From Zonotrichia leucophrys gambelii (Eukaryota; Chordata; Aves; Passeriformes; Passerellidae): a stretch of DNA of 64,000 bases. Below the pieces are notes generated by a model. That model saw only the letters and a list, made by a program, of their open reading frames with translations, did not search any database and was not told the DNA's origin. Location of the stretch: positions 50,439,585 to 50,503,584 of the forward strand of contig NC_088170.1 of NCBI RefSeq assembly GCF_028769735.1, in the 5' to 3' direction. How positions within the stretch are numbered: position 1 is the stretch's first letter; each line of letters starts with the position of its first letter. Shown piece after piece: positions 24,501 to 37,730 of the stretch. The position numbers were made by a program, and so were the translations under genes.

Positions 24501-27500
24501 TCAGGATCATTCCTTAGATTTGTCTTTTGTTATGAATATCTACATATTAAATCAGCTGGCTGCTTTTGCTGTGGTTTAATGACAGAAGGAAAAAGCAGCA
24601 TCTGTGTTCTGCTGGGGATGTGCTGTGGTGTCTCTTGACATGCAGATCCTGCCAGCAGCCCCACAGGGCTGCCCAGCAAATCCTCTCCAGCTAAACTGAG
24701 GAGCCTGAAAAACATCCAGTAAGGAGGCCTGAGCCTGTTTTTTCAGGCAGGAGCACCCCGGGGTTTCACTCTGTCACAGAGCTGGGACATGGTTGTGTGT
24801 GCCAGGAGCTCCTGGGCTCTCTGCTCTGGATGCAGTCAAGAAGCTGTGATCAGATGAGTGATTGTCACTTCAATGACAAGGAAAAGGGAGGATTTTGAGT
24901 GTGTATTTCTCTATCCATTTTTTCTTTTAAATTTTGATTTTAAATGATTAATTTATATTGCATAACATGACACATTCTCTTTTTCAGGGCAAGGTTAGAC
25001 CATCTGATTATCAAGTTTATTGCTATGTAGGACTCTAGATCCCTGAGGGTCTTTATCTGCCAATAACCTTAATTGCAATTCACTGTAATTGACATCTTAT
25101 CTATTTTCTCTACTTCTTTCCACTTAGAAAATTCAAAATGCTGGCAAGTTAGCACCAGTGTTTGGTGAATGTAATAATTAAGAAGAAATTGGCAGCCACT
25201 TAATTGTCAAACTTTTTTTAATTAAAACTGCAGTTAAGCTTTTGATGAGGCACAAAAATAAAACTTAACCATAACCAGATCTAGAGTGGAAGACTTGGGT
25301 TTAGTTATTGTTCTGAATTAGCAGCTTTTGAGAGATGGGCCATGACAGGTTCCTCTCCAAGGAACTCCTGCTGTCAACCTCTTATCTCCTTTCTGGCATA
25401 TGTCACCCTGGTAAACCTTCTGTCACGATCAAATATTTATCCTAATTCTAAACTCTGTAGTCTAGAAGAAAAACATGAACAACACTTTAATCCTCTGTGA
25501 ATTTTAGTTGATCTATCACTTAAATTAATGACATCTTGGTTGTGCCAGCCTCTGCTCAGTTGAACCTTTGTGCCAATCATTTGGAGCTGCACGCTGGCTA
25601 TGATTTAATGGTTCTCTTTTTTTCACTGTGAATTCACACATGCTCGCACTGAATATACAGTCCAAGTTGCACTCAGAAATTGTGTGATAGAGCTAGGTAT
25701 GAGGTCAAACAAAAGTACAGGGTGCTTCATGCCATAAATAACTAGACCAGAACTCCTTACTCTGGAATATTGTGCATGTTTGAAAGGGGTTCAAAATGAG
25801 CTTGTGCTGGTTCATGGTAGAAAAGCACAGGAAGAGTTATTAGACAGTGGGAAGTTGCCTTTAATGGACTTTAATGAAGTACAGAAAATTTCCATTCTCT
25901 CTCATGAAATTTGGCAGGAAATTCTGCTATATACTTTTTCCTAGGCATTTTCTTTCAGGAATTCTTGCAGGTTCCTCAAGCCCTGGTTGTTCCCTGAGGA
26001 GTTAGAAAGAGTCCAGAGAAAAATAAGGAAGAAGACTGGGAAACAGTATCCTGTTAAAGGGTGTTTTTAAGAAGTCATGCACCAAACTAACTTTGAAGTT
26101 TTATGTGGTAATTTTCACTAATGTTACAGCAACAGATAAAATCCCACACATGACTGAAGGAGAGGAATGCAAATGAGGAATACACTGGTTGGGACAGGGG
26201 AATAAAGAGGAAACTGACTCAGAATCAGACATATTCTGGTGTTATTCTGAGAAGGGGTGGGCTTTGCTCCTTTTCTGAGAAGGGAGGGTTGTTTTTCTTC
26301 ATAGAGGCATAGAGAAGATAAAAAAATTAATATTTCAAGAGGATTTCAAAGGAATGGTAGGGAATTGTAAACTTGTGCTTAAGGGAAATTTAAGCTTAAT
26401 CTATAAGCATGTGCTATTACTGTAGAAAAGTTGGGGTGATAAAAGGGATCTGTGCTGCCTCATGGTAGTTTGTGCAGTAGAGGTGTGTGTGTGTGCTTGT
26501 ATATTTACATATATTGCTTATCTGCTGTGACAGCATATGCATATATAGAGATATATATGCTTGTGTATGCATTGTATTGCACCTGATACACAAAATGAAA
26601 TGTCATGGGGAAATATCCAAGCTGGGCTGCACCTGAGGTGAAGTCTGGTGGCTTGTCTCTGACATGAGCCATGCAACAGGCTTGAGACAGGCACCAAGGC
26701 ACGTAGTGTTGGCAGGAAGAGGATCATGTCCCTGCCATCATGCCGAGGCCTGTCTGATCTGTGGAAAAATGGAGACTGGATAAGCCTTCAGGGGTAAAGT
26801 TTAGCATTCCTTTTTACATTTCCATTTCTTAGTGATGCTATTTCTTGGTATTATTGCAAATAATGCCCACTGTGTATTTAAAAGCTTTGTGCTAGAGTCT
26901 GATTGGGAGATGCTTTCAGTGCAGGGCTTGACAAGGCTGGCAAGATGAGAATAACCTGTCCTTGATAAGGGAGGGTCAGAGAGATAGGGCACAACAGTCT
27001 TGTAAAATGGAAAATTCTTGCTAGTTTCTACAGATGAAAAACACTGGCTCTGTAACCATAGAAACATGATGGGCCAAGGATGATGTTGAACTTCTGATGA
27101 ATTTCTTTTGTTTAGAACAAAATGCTGTTTGGAGGAAGAGATATGGTGTAGATAAGGTGAAGAAATAATAGTATTTTTCTTTCTGTACTTCCTTCCTCTT
27201 AGGTTTCGGAATGCTTCATATAGTTCTTATTATTCCACTTTTGCAGAACAGGAAAGACATAACCAGGGAAGCAAAGATCAGTTCCCTGAAGTCATAATGC
27301 AGAAATAAGAATAAATCCCATCTCTTCTCAGGTTAATCAGGGATGAATTAATAGAAATACCTGAAGTGCTTGCAAACGGCTTCTTGAGGTAAATTTTTTT
27401 TGAGATGTGACATGATTACCTGCCAGGAAGAGAATATAGCCTTGCTTTTTGGCTATATGTGTACAATAAGAGATGTGTTATAAACCTCTGAACTACCAGC

Positions 27501-29953
27501 TCTACCAGTTTGGCTACGTGCCAAACTCTGGGTAGCTGCTCTGATTTCTTGCCTAAGCTAAAGACTCCACTTTCTACTTCTGTGACTTTTTGATTGTTAT
27601 ATCCCACCTATATAGATATATTTGGGCAAGTTTGATGTCTCTAGCCTGCTTCAGTCACACCATTAATAGCATGGAGATATAGCTTGAATCTTTCCCTCTG
27701 TCCATGACCAAAAGACAGACATGCTATAAAATTCAAACATGCAACTTTCCAACAGTATTTTGGGTAGTAACTCCTAAATACTCCCTGAAGATTTAGGATA
27801 ATGTTCTGCTCTCCCATAAAAATAATAAAGTCTATTTACTTGGGGGTCTTTTGGTATAAAAGAGGAAAAAAAAATTACAGTAGAAAGGTGACAAGATAAC
27901 AAGAACACACTGAGTTAGTCTGAGCAAGGGGAGATTTTTAGAAAGCTGGCCAGTCTTGCAAAAGTCTCACCAACATGAAAAAAATAGATGTCAGCCTTAG
28001 TGAACACTGGAGATCATATACTGCAATTGCCAAAAATAAATGGAACACAAATGTGTCGCTTGGAATTTATTTGCCAGGAATTTGATCTATATCCAGTTTC
28101 TGAAAATACCAGCAGTGCAAAGGCATTTTCTTTCTAAACCCATAGTAAGTGCACTTAAGCTGTGTAAGAAATTATTTCTGTGAAAGAGAATGTTGTTCAT
28201 TGTAAGACTGTCAACAGCCCTCCTTCCAAGATGAAAGAATTTGTATATATTCATGAATATTAATTGTGCTCACCAAGCATCCTCAGATATGACATAGGAT
28301 GTGATAGCAATTAATGATATGGCAATTACAGAAGTAAATAACAAGCTTAAGTCCCACAGTAAACAGCCTTTTAGTAAGTGAAGGAACTAATTTTTTGTGC
28401 ATTCAGGTTAGGAGGGAGACCTTTTTCTGTTGGAGTCATGCCTGCTTGAAAGACTAACAGTGGGTAGTGATTTGTGTTCCTTTCAGACCATTGCTCTGGG
28501 AAGGCAGCAGACCTCTGCTGACTGCAGGTGGGTGCCTCAGAGTCCCTCAGCAGAGAGTGACCCTGTGCCAGCACTCCCTGAGATAAGGGTCATGTGCCAA
28601 AGGCGGGAGAACTCCCAGAGCCAAAAGAGAAGGTTATACTGAATTTAAGATTCAGTAGCAGCTCACTTTGGATCATTTGATCTTAAGTACTGGATTGTGC
28701 TTTATGGACTTTTTAACCACTGTTCTGCAGAGGTGTGGGGTTTTTATCTTATACTTAACCTCTATGGTTTTGTAGCTGCTTTTTCAGATTCTCTTGAGGT
28801 GTAATTGAAATGATTAATATCTAAAGAGCTAAATAAAATTTCAAACATTTTTTCATATCCAGTCTTTCAGTAGAGATCAGGTGTGTCAGGCCATTTGGAT
28901 TATATGCAGTACACTCCGGGTTGTTTTGGTCCTAGCTTCAAACAGCTGGATTCTGCATTGGGGAAGAACTAGATTTATTATTTTTTTAAAACTGCATATG
29001 CCTGTTACACTCTCTTTGAACTTCTAATGGCAATAGAGCTGGGAGTTCATTTTCTATGCTGATAGACAAACGATCAAATCTGTCTACCCCTCTTCAGCCT
29101 CTGAGCTGTCCAGTAGCCATGATGCTTTGGCAATGAAATATGATTTTGGAGAAGACATCTGGTCTTGGGGGAGTTTTCCTTTGTACAGACATACACATGA
29201 ATCTTCACACAGCAAAAAGAATTTGTTCTGAGTTCTGCATGCAGCAAAGAGGGTGATTAATTAATTTGTGATAAAAGAGTTAAACTTCTGTAAATAAAAT
29301 GGTGTTTATTTTCTCTCAGGCAGAAAAGTATCACTCTGTCTTTTCTTTATCAGATCTGTGAATATGTATTTCCCAGTGTACATCAGATGTCCACTCTTGG
29401 CTCACAGGTACTTGAATTTTTGGCTCACAGGTACTTTTTTTTATTTGCTCAAGATACTGAACCTTTTCTACTGCTTTCTAAGAGACTTTCCTTGCTTTTG
29501 CATAATGCCCAGAGTTTTGGCAGCAGTTCTTGAAAACAAATTCTTCATTTTTTTATGAGGAACATAGGTAGTTGATGCCAAATTTCAAACAGAATATCAA
29601 AAAATAATCTGTTGATAAGAATATGAATGAGTTTCACCTAGGGAATGTCATGTAAGACAATTTAAATTCCGAGCTTAGCTGCAGAACTGGACTTTGAATT
29701 GTGCCAGAGCAAGGAATTCCCTTCCTGTGGAGACACTGCAAGGGTAAAGGTGGAACTTGCTTGAAAAACAAAGTGTCTTTCAATAATAAGAGTAACTGCC
29801 CCTTTAAAATGTAAATTAATTTAAGATAGCTGCTATGAGTTTAGAAATTATCAGCAACAAGACGTGTGTGTCAGTGTGTATGTGTAGGAGGCAGTCAGAA
29901 AGGGGGAAATGAGGTATAATTCACACTCAGAAATGTGGGTCTGGAGAGGGCCA

Positions 29954-29993
29954 ATCATACTAAATGTATCCCCATCATACTAATTGTATCTCC
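29954..29993. repeat. Tandem duplication, 20-bp unit, two copies
   Basis: The unit at 29,954-29,973 (ATCATACTAAATGTATCCCC) is repeated at 29,974-29,993 with two changes. Confidence 0.8.
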
Positions 29994-31579
29994 CATCTTT
30001 CTTACTTCATCTAACTGAGTGCAAGCACACACAAAAAAAATCTTAAACTCTATAAAAAATTAAGGCTTCTAGTATAAAAGATATAAAATATCAAAATTTT
30101 GACTGTTCCAAGGAAAGAGCTCAGGGAAGCTCAAGTAGGCTTTCAGTGTCATGCCTCCCATCACCTCTGTGCACTTGGTATATATCTGTCAGAAATATGA
30201 GGAACTACAGTTTAAGTATGAGGGGCATTTGGAAAAGATCTGTGTTAAAGTATAGATCAGTAAGCATTTCTGTACAGTTTCTGTAGGTTAACATCCTGAA
30301 GATCAACATCTACAAAAAGCCATGTTTTATTTGGAAGTTTACAGGATTTTTCTCAGCTATGGCACTGATAATTTTCTACAGAAAATTTCTGCAGACAGTC
30401 TTTTGACATGATGACTTACTTTGCATGAATTTTCTTGATGCTTGATTATTGAAATTTCTGTTCAGTTGCATCTCCTTGTTTGCATCTACTTTGCAAACAT
30501 ACTAAGTATTATGTCTGGATTCTTCAGTATTTGATGCATCATGCTTCCTCCAATCCACCGGTGCTTTCATTTTCCAGTGCATTGGCTAGTTTCACACAAT
30601 GTTTCCCAGTAAAAGGAAAACCCATTAAAAATGTTTTTATTGTTTGTAGCAGACTCTCTTACCTAATTTCATCAGCCTTGTTAATCCTGCCTACTTTATT
30701 AACCCCATCAGGATGTGGCCATTTTTTTTTTCCTTCTCTTTCCTGTTTTCTCCTCTTAACTGTAAATACGATTAAGGAGAGTGTATTTAGTTGGTTCAGT
30801 TTTGCTCTGAAATTTTTGAACCCCTATGTAAAGTTAATCTGTTATAACTGTCCTCTTGATTTTAGATCTTGGCATTTAGCATCAGTTTGATGTTTAATGC
30901 TCTTAAAAAGAGCAGGATTGCTTTCTAAAAGAACAGAAGCAAGGCAGTGGCTTCAAAGCTATCATGACAGCATCCATAATCCAGGGGCAATTTCAGTTTG
31001 CTTATATTGGAAACATTTTAGTACATTGGAAGTTGTAATAAAACGCTTTAATTTGTGAATAATCATACCCAGTGCTACATGAAGATCTAATAATTTCTGC
31101 AGAGATGAATAAGTAGTATACACAGCTGTGTTTAACCAGCATCATGGGTTAAACAAGTGCATGAGAGGGACTCTCTGAACCATCATAACAACTGAAAAAA
31201 GGTACTGTCATCTTGGTTGTATCTATTCTCAAAATGAAACAAACACACTTGAGAAATTGTCTGGTTTTACTTTGGTGACCAAACTTAGACTTGTAATTCT
31301 AAACTGGATATCCTACCCTGCCTTAATAATCTGCATGACAAGCATGCAACCAGAGCAATTCAGTGTATTCTGAGATACATCTCTAGCATAAACCTGAAAA
31401 ATCATCAACAGGACGTGTGTCTTTTAATCCCTTAATTAGAGCATAACATTGGTAAAGGCCGAGGCATCTAATGTAGACATGTCACAAATAAAGGAAATAA
31501 ACTTCACCCCTATTGAACAGATTTATGGAAACTGCTTTTTCCACCTAGGTCTCTGATATACGGTACATCCTCCAGATCT

Positions 31580-31610
31580 AGATCTTCTAAAGGTCTTCTT
31601 TAGAAGATCT
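31580..31610. repeat. Perfect inverted repeat, 13-bp arms, 5-base loop
   Basis: AGATCTTCTAAAG and CTTTAGAAGATCT are separated by GTCTT and pair perfectly. Confidence 0.88.
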
Positions 31611-34600
31611 GTGAGGAAATTCCCCTTTAGTATCTTAGTCTATGAATGCTTTAAATCACCATCTACCAGAGTTTACGTTTTTAAATTTAGAACCAATGAA
31701 GTCTTAAATTGTAAAGGCATTAGTAAAGGCTTTGTCTGGCATTCCTATTCCTAGTCTCTTTGTCGTTTGTCTTGTTTATGAGAAAAAGTACTGCCAGGAT
31801 TTTCTTGCACGTTTTCTGAGAAGTAGCTTTTTCATCCAAGAAGGTTTTTATGCAATTAAAATAATTTCTTTTCCAAGCTTAGAATAAACATTTGTCTTTT
31901 TGAATGTTTTTGGTTAATAATTATTGTCCTTGTATTTGTTAGTTTGTCTGCATCAATCAAGATATACTGTTCCAATTGACTTAGAATGGTTTTATATATT
32001 AGATAATTTTTAAGATAATGTCTCATTATCTTATGATGCTAAATATAATTTCAAACTAGGAAACTGTAATTTCTGTTTTTATATAAGAAATTGGATAAAA
32101 AAGGGTCAATACTGTTCCTCTTCTATGTTTCAATTTAAATAAATTGTTATTTTTTGGAGAATAAAGGACATAATTCCCAAAATACCCAGCCAATTTCACT
32201 GAATATCTTGTTTTTCAGTACACAGGTGTGTGACATCCATTTCTGAGCCAGGGATAATAAGAAAGCTCTGTCCTACTGCCCTGTCTTTGACATTCCAAAC
32301 AAAGGCTGTTTGACAGGAACAGACATCATCTATTTTAGTGACATAATGTACCCTGTGAGGATGTACTGCCTGGTAATGAGGGCAGAAAGGAAAAATAGGC
32401 GAGAGAACAGCAACAGTGAAAGTTTTCACTGGATGCAGAAATGGAATCACACAGCAGAAATGTGCAGAGATCAAGGATCTTACAATCATATAGACAAAGT
32501 TTTGCTTTCATAACTGCAAGTTATTGCTTCTCCCATAATCAAACAGGCAGATTTATAAAAGGGACTTGGAGGAGTCATACATAAAGGATAAATCTAAACA
32601 AATCTAGCTTGGTTTAATTTTGTAAACAAGGAGACAGATGTTCTTAAAGTCTTGGTTTTCCCAAGATTTTTATATGCAAGTAACTTGCACTCATAGCATT
32701 GGTAGCCGTGGACTAAATTGTGGCCTCATGGATATCTAGAATGCATTTTCATGGCCTAACTCTTGTACCTCGCTGTACAGCCTTCAGTTTTCTAACAGCC
32801 CAACCCTTAAAGAGAAATTAATTTGATCCCTTATGTACTACTCTGGGGGAAGTTTGTAAGAAGTTTAGCAAAACATAGTGATAAAGGCCTTATAAATGAA
32901 TTTAGAGATATGTATCGAGATGGACTGGATTTAACTTTAGCTGATGCAATAAAAGATTTTCAAGGACTGAAATAATATTTGTTAAGCAGTATCTGTGATC
33001 ACCCATGCTGGGATAAAAAGGATCAAGACATAAAAATATTCTGTGAAGATTCTGAACAGTCAAACAGTCATAATTAACTGTGAAAGTCAAAGTGAAGGTC
33101 ATGCCCCATGTCTTGGGAGTGATGAGTAGGTGATATAAATCTTGGGAAGCCAGGCACCTACCCAAAAGTGAGCTTGGTACATTTAGGCTCAGATCTCATT
33201 TCAGGGTGAGTATCATTTGGGGAAAAATCTCCTGAACACAAACATCTCTTGCTAGTATTTCACAGGGGAACAAAGTCTTCTTTAGCTCAGTAATTTAGTA
33301 ATTTCCTCCCTCTTATCGCCTTGCAAATTTTAGAAGAGTAAAAACTGTAAAAAACCTGTAAAACTCCCAAAACGAAACTCCTTTGCTACTTGTTTCCTGG
33401 CTTGTGCCAATTTTGTTCTTTGTTAATCATTAGCAAAGGTTAAGTATGCTTTTGTTACTTAGCAACCATGATTGGTTTTTAAAAGTTTTCCTTCAAAATT
33501 TATCTTGTATTTATCCATGTTTTTGTCTGCTCCTTTTCATTTCCCTGAATTCAAACTCAAGAAGGTTTAAATGCAGCAAGACATCTGGATTCACAATCTT
33601 TGCTCCTACCTGCATGTAATAAACATGAAAAATGAGAAATAAAATGCAAACCAGAGCAAGAGAGCCATTTCTCTCCAATCTACATGAGGACCTTAGCTGG
33701 CTTCCAATTTGCACTTTGAGGGCTTTAAAAATTTATTTTCCTTTTCAGTGTTTCGGTTGTGGTGGTGCTTTGTGCTTTATCAGTTTCAACCCAAAAAAGA
33801 GGCCTAAATTTAGTTCTGAAAAGTGTGAATAATTTGAGTACTAGTTAAAATATAAGCCCTGATGTATTTAGATTATATTTATGTACATTTTAACTTCAAA
33901 TGAATATTTAAGCCAGTGTAATATGAATATAAAGCCTGTAAGCCCAAAGGCTTACCTGTTTTTCTCCAACTTTGTCAGTTACTGTAATAAAATATGTTAC
34001 TTGTCTCTAAAACCTTTGCTTTGCTTCCTCATTTTGTCATAATAAGTTGACATCCTAGCTTAGCTAAAATCCAAGGGAACTTTCCTATTGAGTTTTCCAG
34101 GGTCAAAAATTCACTCTGTAAGCGAAAAAACAAAGACAATTGTAAAAAACCCTAAAAATCGTGGCCTGAAGATATGAAATGCTAAAGCAGCCAGCTATCG
34201 CAGCTGCTAAGCCCTTGTTTCTCCCTGGGAGCTCTGGAGCAGAGCACGCATGAGAACAGAAGCTGCTGAGGCCTCTGGCTGCTCAGGAGCTCCATTCCTG
34301 GGAGCTGGTAGAGCCGAAGTTACCTGGGGGTCTCTGGCAGCCAACATAAAAGTGGATTCCAGTTATCAGGGCAAACAAACCAGCCTGATTCAGCTCTCTG
34401 CAGGTATGGGGAAAGCTTTGGAACTGTGAGTTTATTTTGACAGGGCGAGGAATGTGCAAAATGTACAACGAGAGGGATAGGAGGAACTTAGGCCAAAGTT
34501 TTTAAATTTTCCCCTCTGTAGGAGAAGGCCTCTGTATGTAATCTCCTAGGAGCAAAATCAGAAACTATCTGAGGCTGATGTCATGGGAAGCAATGGTGAA

Positions 34601-36356
34601 AATCAACAAAAGGTGTGGGCCCTAATGATTCTGACTTCAACATTTCAACTCTAGAAGTGGCCTTCAACACTCAGCTCTGACTTGGCTGAGAGCAGAATTA
34701 GTGTGATTGATCTCCAGAGGGAAAGGTTCCAGACAAAGCTCAGTGCACAAGCACAGAGAAGCAGCACCAGTCTCCAGAGGAGTGCTGGCCACAGCCCTTT
34801 AGCCCTGGGCAGCAGCAGCATGGATGGTGTGGGAGCCTCTTTGCCTTGCAGAGATGTGCATGCCCCACCTGTGCGCTCTTGAAGACCAACTGCTGTCCTG
34901 CGTCTCTTCTCAAAGCCTGGGGAGCTTCAGGCGGGTGTCCAGTGTTCTCATTCCTCCATGAATGGGACTTTACCTCCAGGAAAACAGAGACGTGTCTGGG
35001 GAAAGTTCTTGCTTAATTCCAGGAGTGTTCTGCAGATATGTCCTCAGATGAGAACAGCATAAGCCACTCTGATTTGTCCATCAATATTTTTAAACCAGCA
35101 CAGTCTTTGGTTTAGTCAGACTTATCAAACTGACTTCATCCTTCTAACGTGCTTGTGTTTTTCTTCTACACAAAAAATAACAATATTTTCTAGACTTGAA
35201 CACCAGGTTAAGTGCATTTCACAGATTTCCCCAAATTTACTTTCAGAAACAGAAACTGGCATTTCCTTAAAAAATAATAAGAAGGGAGGAGAAAGAAAAC
35301 CATCCCTGAGCTGACAGAATGCAGCAGTAGGAGGCAAGCATTCAGCTGGCAGTTACTTACTTCCTGGCATGCAATTTTAATTAAGGAGTCAGCATGTCTG
35401 CTACACAAGCCCACAGGAGGCAGTAACTAAAAATGACTGGGAAAATGTCCATGGATAAAAAGGTAGGAGAATTAAATAACGACACTGTATTATAGAAAGC
35501 TAATTGAATATGTTCATCCCTACTTTTTTCTAGATAAGACCTATTACCAAAGGAAAAGCAAGCACAAATTGCCGTATGACAGTATGCACAGTAATACCTA
35601 TTTTGCAGTGTTTCGTTAGAGATTCACTATTGATCTAAGATAAATCAAAGACAAAATCTTATTTTTCTGTTCAGAAGTTGTGTTCTGAGATACCAGTGCA
35701 TATTTTTCAACTGGGCCAGAAATCTTTCTTTCCCTAGACCAAAGCGGTAGTGATTACCTAGCTAAGTAAATCAGCAAGTAGATTGCTTTAAATCACTTTA
35801 TAAATACCTTTTTTGCCTTGGTATGGTGATGCTTTCTTTTTCTCACAGAGCCAATCATTAGGACATAGAGGCTGATTCATATCCTGTACTTTTGACAACC
35901 ATTATTAATCATCTTTCCAAAGGAGTGCTGTGAAATCCTGCATTGAAATTTCATTGTTGGCTCTTACTTTCTCTACTAGTAAATATTCAAATGGAATGGT
36001 AAGGAATAACAAGGAGGAAGCTCATGCATCTGCCTCGTTTTATATCTGTACAGATCAAGCTGAAAGAGATGGGATTAAAAATAAATTGTGAAGGAAAAAC
36101 AAACTACTTATGACTTAAAATTAGAATTATGTGTTCTGCAGAGAAAAGAATTGGTCAGCTAATCTCAGTCTTTCTATCTTTCTGCCACTTGCACTTATTA
36201 AGAGCTCTTCAGTGAGCAGGTTCATAGTTCATGCTTACAGCTAAATAAATTGCTGGAAGAGTATTACAGAATTACAATTAAGTCAGATGACAGAATCAAA
36301 AAATATTTCAAACATTTATTTTTAATTTTTATAAATGTCATTTGATGGGCTCATTA

Positions 36357-37660
36357 TCATAGAATCATAGAATGGTTTGAATTGGAAGGCAAATTAAAGG
36401 TCATGTAGTTCCAATCCCCCTGCTGTGGGCAGGGATGCCACCCACTAGATCAGGTTAGTCTGGTCCCTGTCCAAACTGGTTTTGAATGCTTCCAGGGATG
36501 GGACATGCACAACTTCTCCTGGCAGCCTGGTGCAGTGTCTCATCACCCTCACAGTGAACAATTTCTTCCTTATGTTCAATCCAAATCTACCTTCTTCAGG
36601 ATAAAACTGTTGCCCCTTATCCTGTCATTACAGACCTTGGTAAAATGTTTCTCTCCACCTTTCATATAAACCCTCTTTCTATACTGAAATGCCACAACTT
36701 CTCAAGTAAAATGGGTGGTATCTTAGCCACCTTCTCTGCCTGTTCCCTCAGAACTCATGGATGCATCTCACCAGGTCTCATGGACTTGCATGCCTTCAGA
36801 TTCCTTAGATGAGTTCATCTTACTCAGTAGAAAGTTCTTCATTTTCCCAGTCCCTGCTTTTACCTTCTGTGACTGGGGCAGCATGCCTGGAGCATTTGCC
36901 AGTGAAGATTGAAGCAAAAACTTTGAGTACTTCAGCCTTTTCTGTATCCCAGGTAAATCAGTTTCCCGTTTCCTTCTGGACAGGACCTTTATTTTCCCTA
37001 GTCTTCACTTAATAACCAACATGCCTATAGAAGTTTTCTTGTTGCCCTTGCCATCCACGAAAGTCCAGGGTAGGGAGCTTGCTGGTCAAACTCCCTGCTC
37101 TCCTGAGTATCTTAGGAGGGTCTTCTGCTGTTTCAGTCTCCATAGCCCCAGCTGCCCTTGATCTTCACATTCTCCACCAGCCCCTCCCTCCATGCTGGTG
37201 AGAAAAACGTCCAGCATAGCACCTCTACTTGTAGGCTCCTCTAGCACTTGGAAAAGGATTGGTTATGTCCCACTGTGTTGTTCCTTCAAGAAGTATTGTT
37301 TAAGTCCCCCATAGGGACCAGGTCTTGTGAAGGTGGGGCCACTCCTACCTGTCCATGGAGGTCCTCATCCACTCAGCCTGCCTGGTCAGGCAGACTATAG
37401 CCTGTAGAGGACTCACCTACAGTATCTCTTGTCCCTGCTCTCCCTTTGATCCTCACTCACAAATTCTCAGTCAACTCTCCCATTCCCATGTGGAGCTTGA
37501 GGCCCTCCAGCTGCTCATTGATGGAGAAGGCAGCTCCATCCACTCATTACCCACACCTGTCCTTCCTAGAGAGCTGGATCCTTCCATTCCAGCACTACAG
37601 TCACAGGAGGCATCCCAGCATGTCTTCATGGTGCCAGGAATGTTATAGCCCTGCTATGGG
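36357..37660 (-). mobile_element. CR1 LINE on minus strand with a large internal deletion
   Basis: The CR1 3' end (TCATAGAATCATAGAATGG) is at the low coordinate and the 3' UTR continues to about 36,660. Upstream of that, on the minus strand, the sequence jumps to the start of the reverse-transcriptase domain (near 36,780-36,680; the family's MGPDxMHPRVLREL segment), then the linker (DMEKAEVL-like, near 36,950) and the endonuclease domain (LPDQA followed by VDEDLHGQ near 37,400-37,340). Most of the RT domain is therefore missing. Alternatively two CR1 copies lie end to end. All frames are broken. Confidence 0.82.
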
Positions 37661-37686
37661 TTTAAACTTATTTCTCAGAGCATGTT

Positions 37687-37730
37687 ACTTGAGATGAAAC
37701 ACTGAATAACTTGAGATGAAACACTGAACA
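37687..37730. repeat. Tandem duplication, 22-bp unit, two copies
   Basis: The unit at 37,687-37,708 recurs at 37,709-37,730 with one change. It directly follows the 5' edge of the CR1 fragment. Confidence 0.88.

Larger units (their letters stand above)
15741..36356. other. Twenty-kilobase gene-free stretch
   Basis: No exon, RNA gene or mobile element could be recognised. Sequence is mostly AT-rich with moderate-GC patches near 16.8-17.3, 20.1-20.5, 23.04-23.33 and 34.2-34.9 kb whose nature I cannot name. It contains an (AT)n microsatellite at 21,514-21,530, hairpins at 21,387-21,419 and 31,580-31,610, and short tandem duplications. Open frames of 60-136 codons here show no recognisable protein family. 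Confidence 0.55.
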
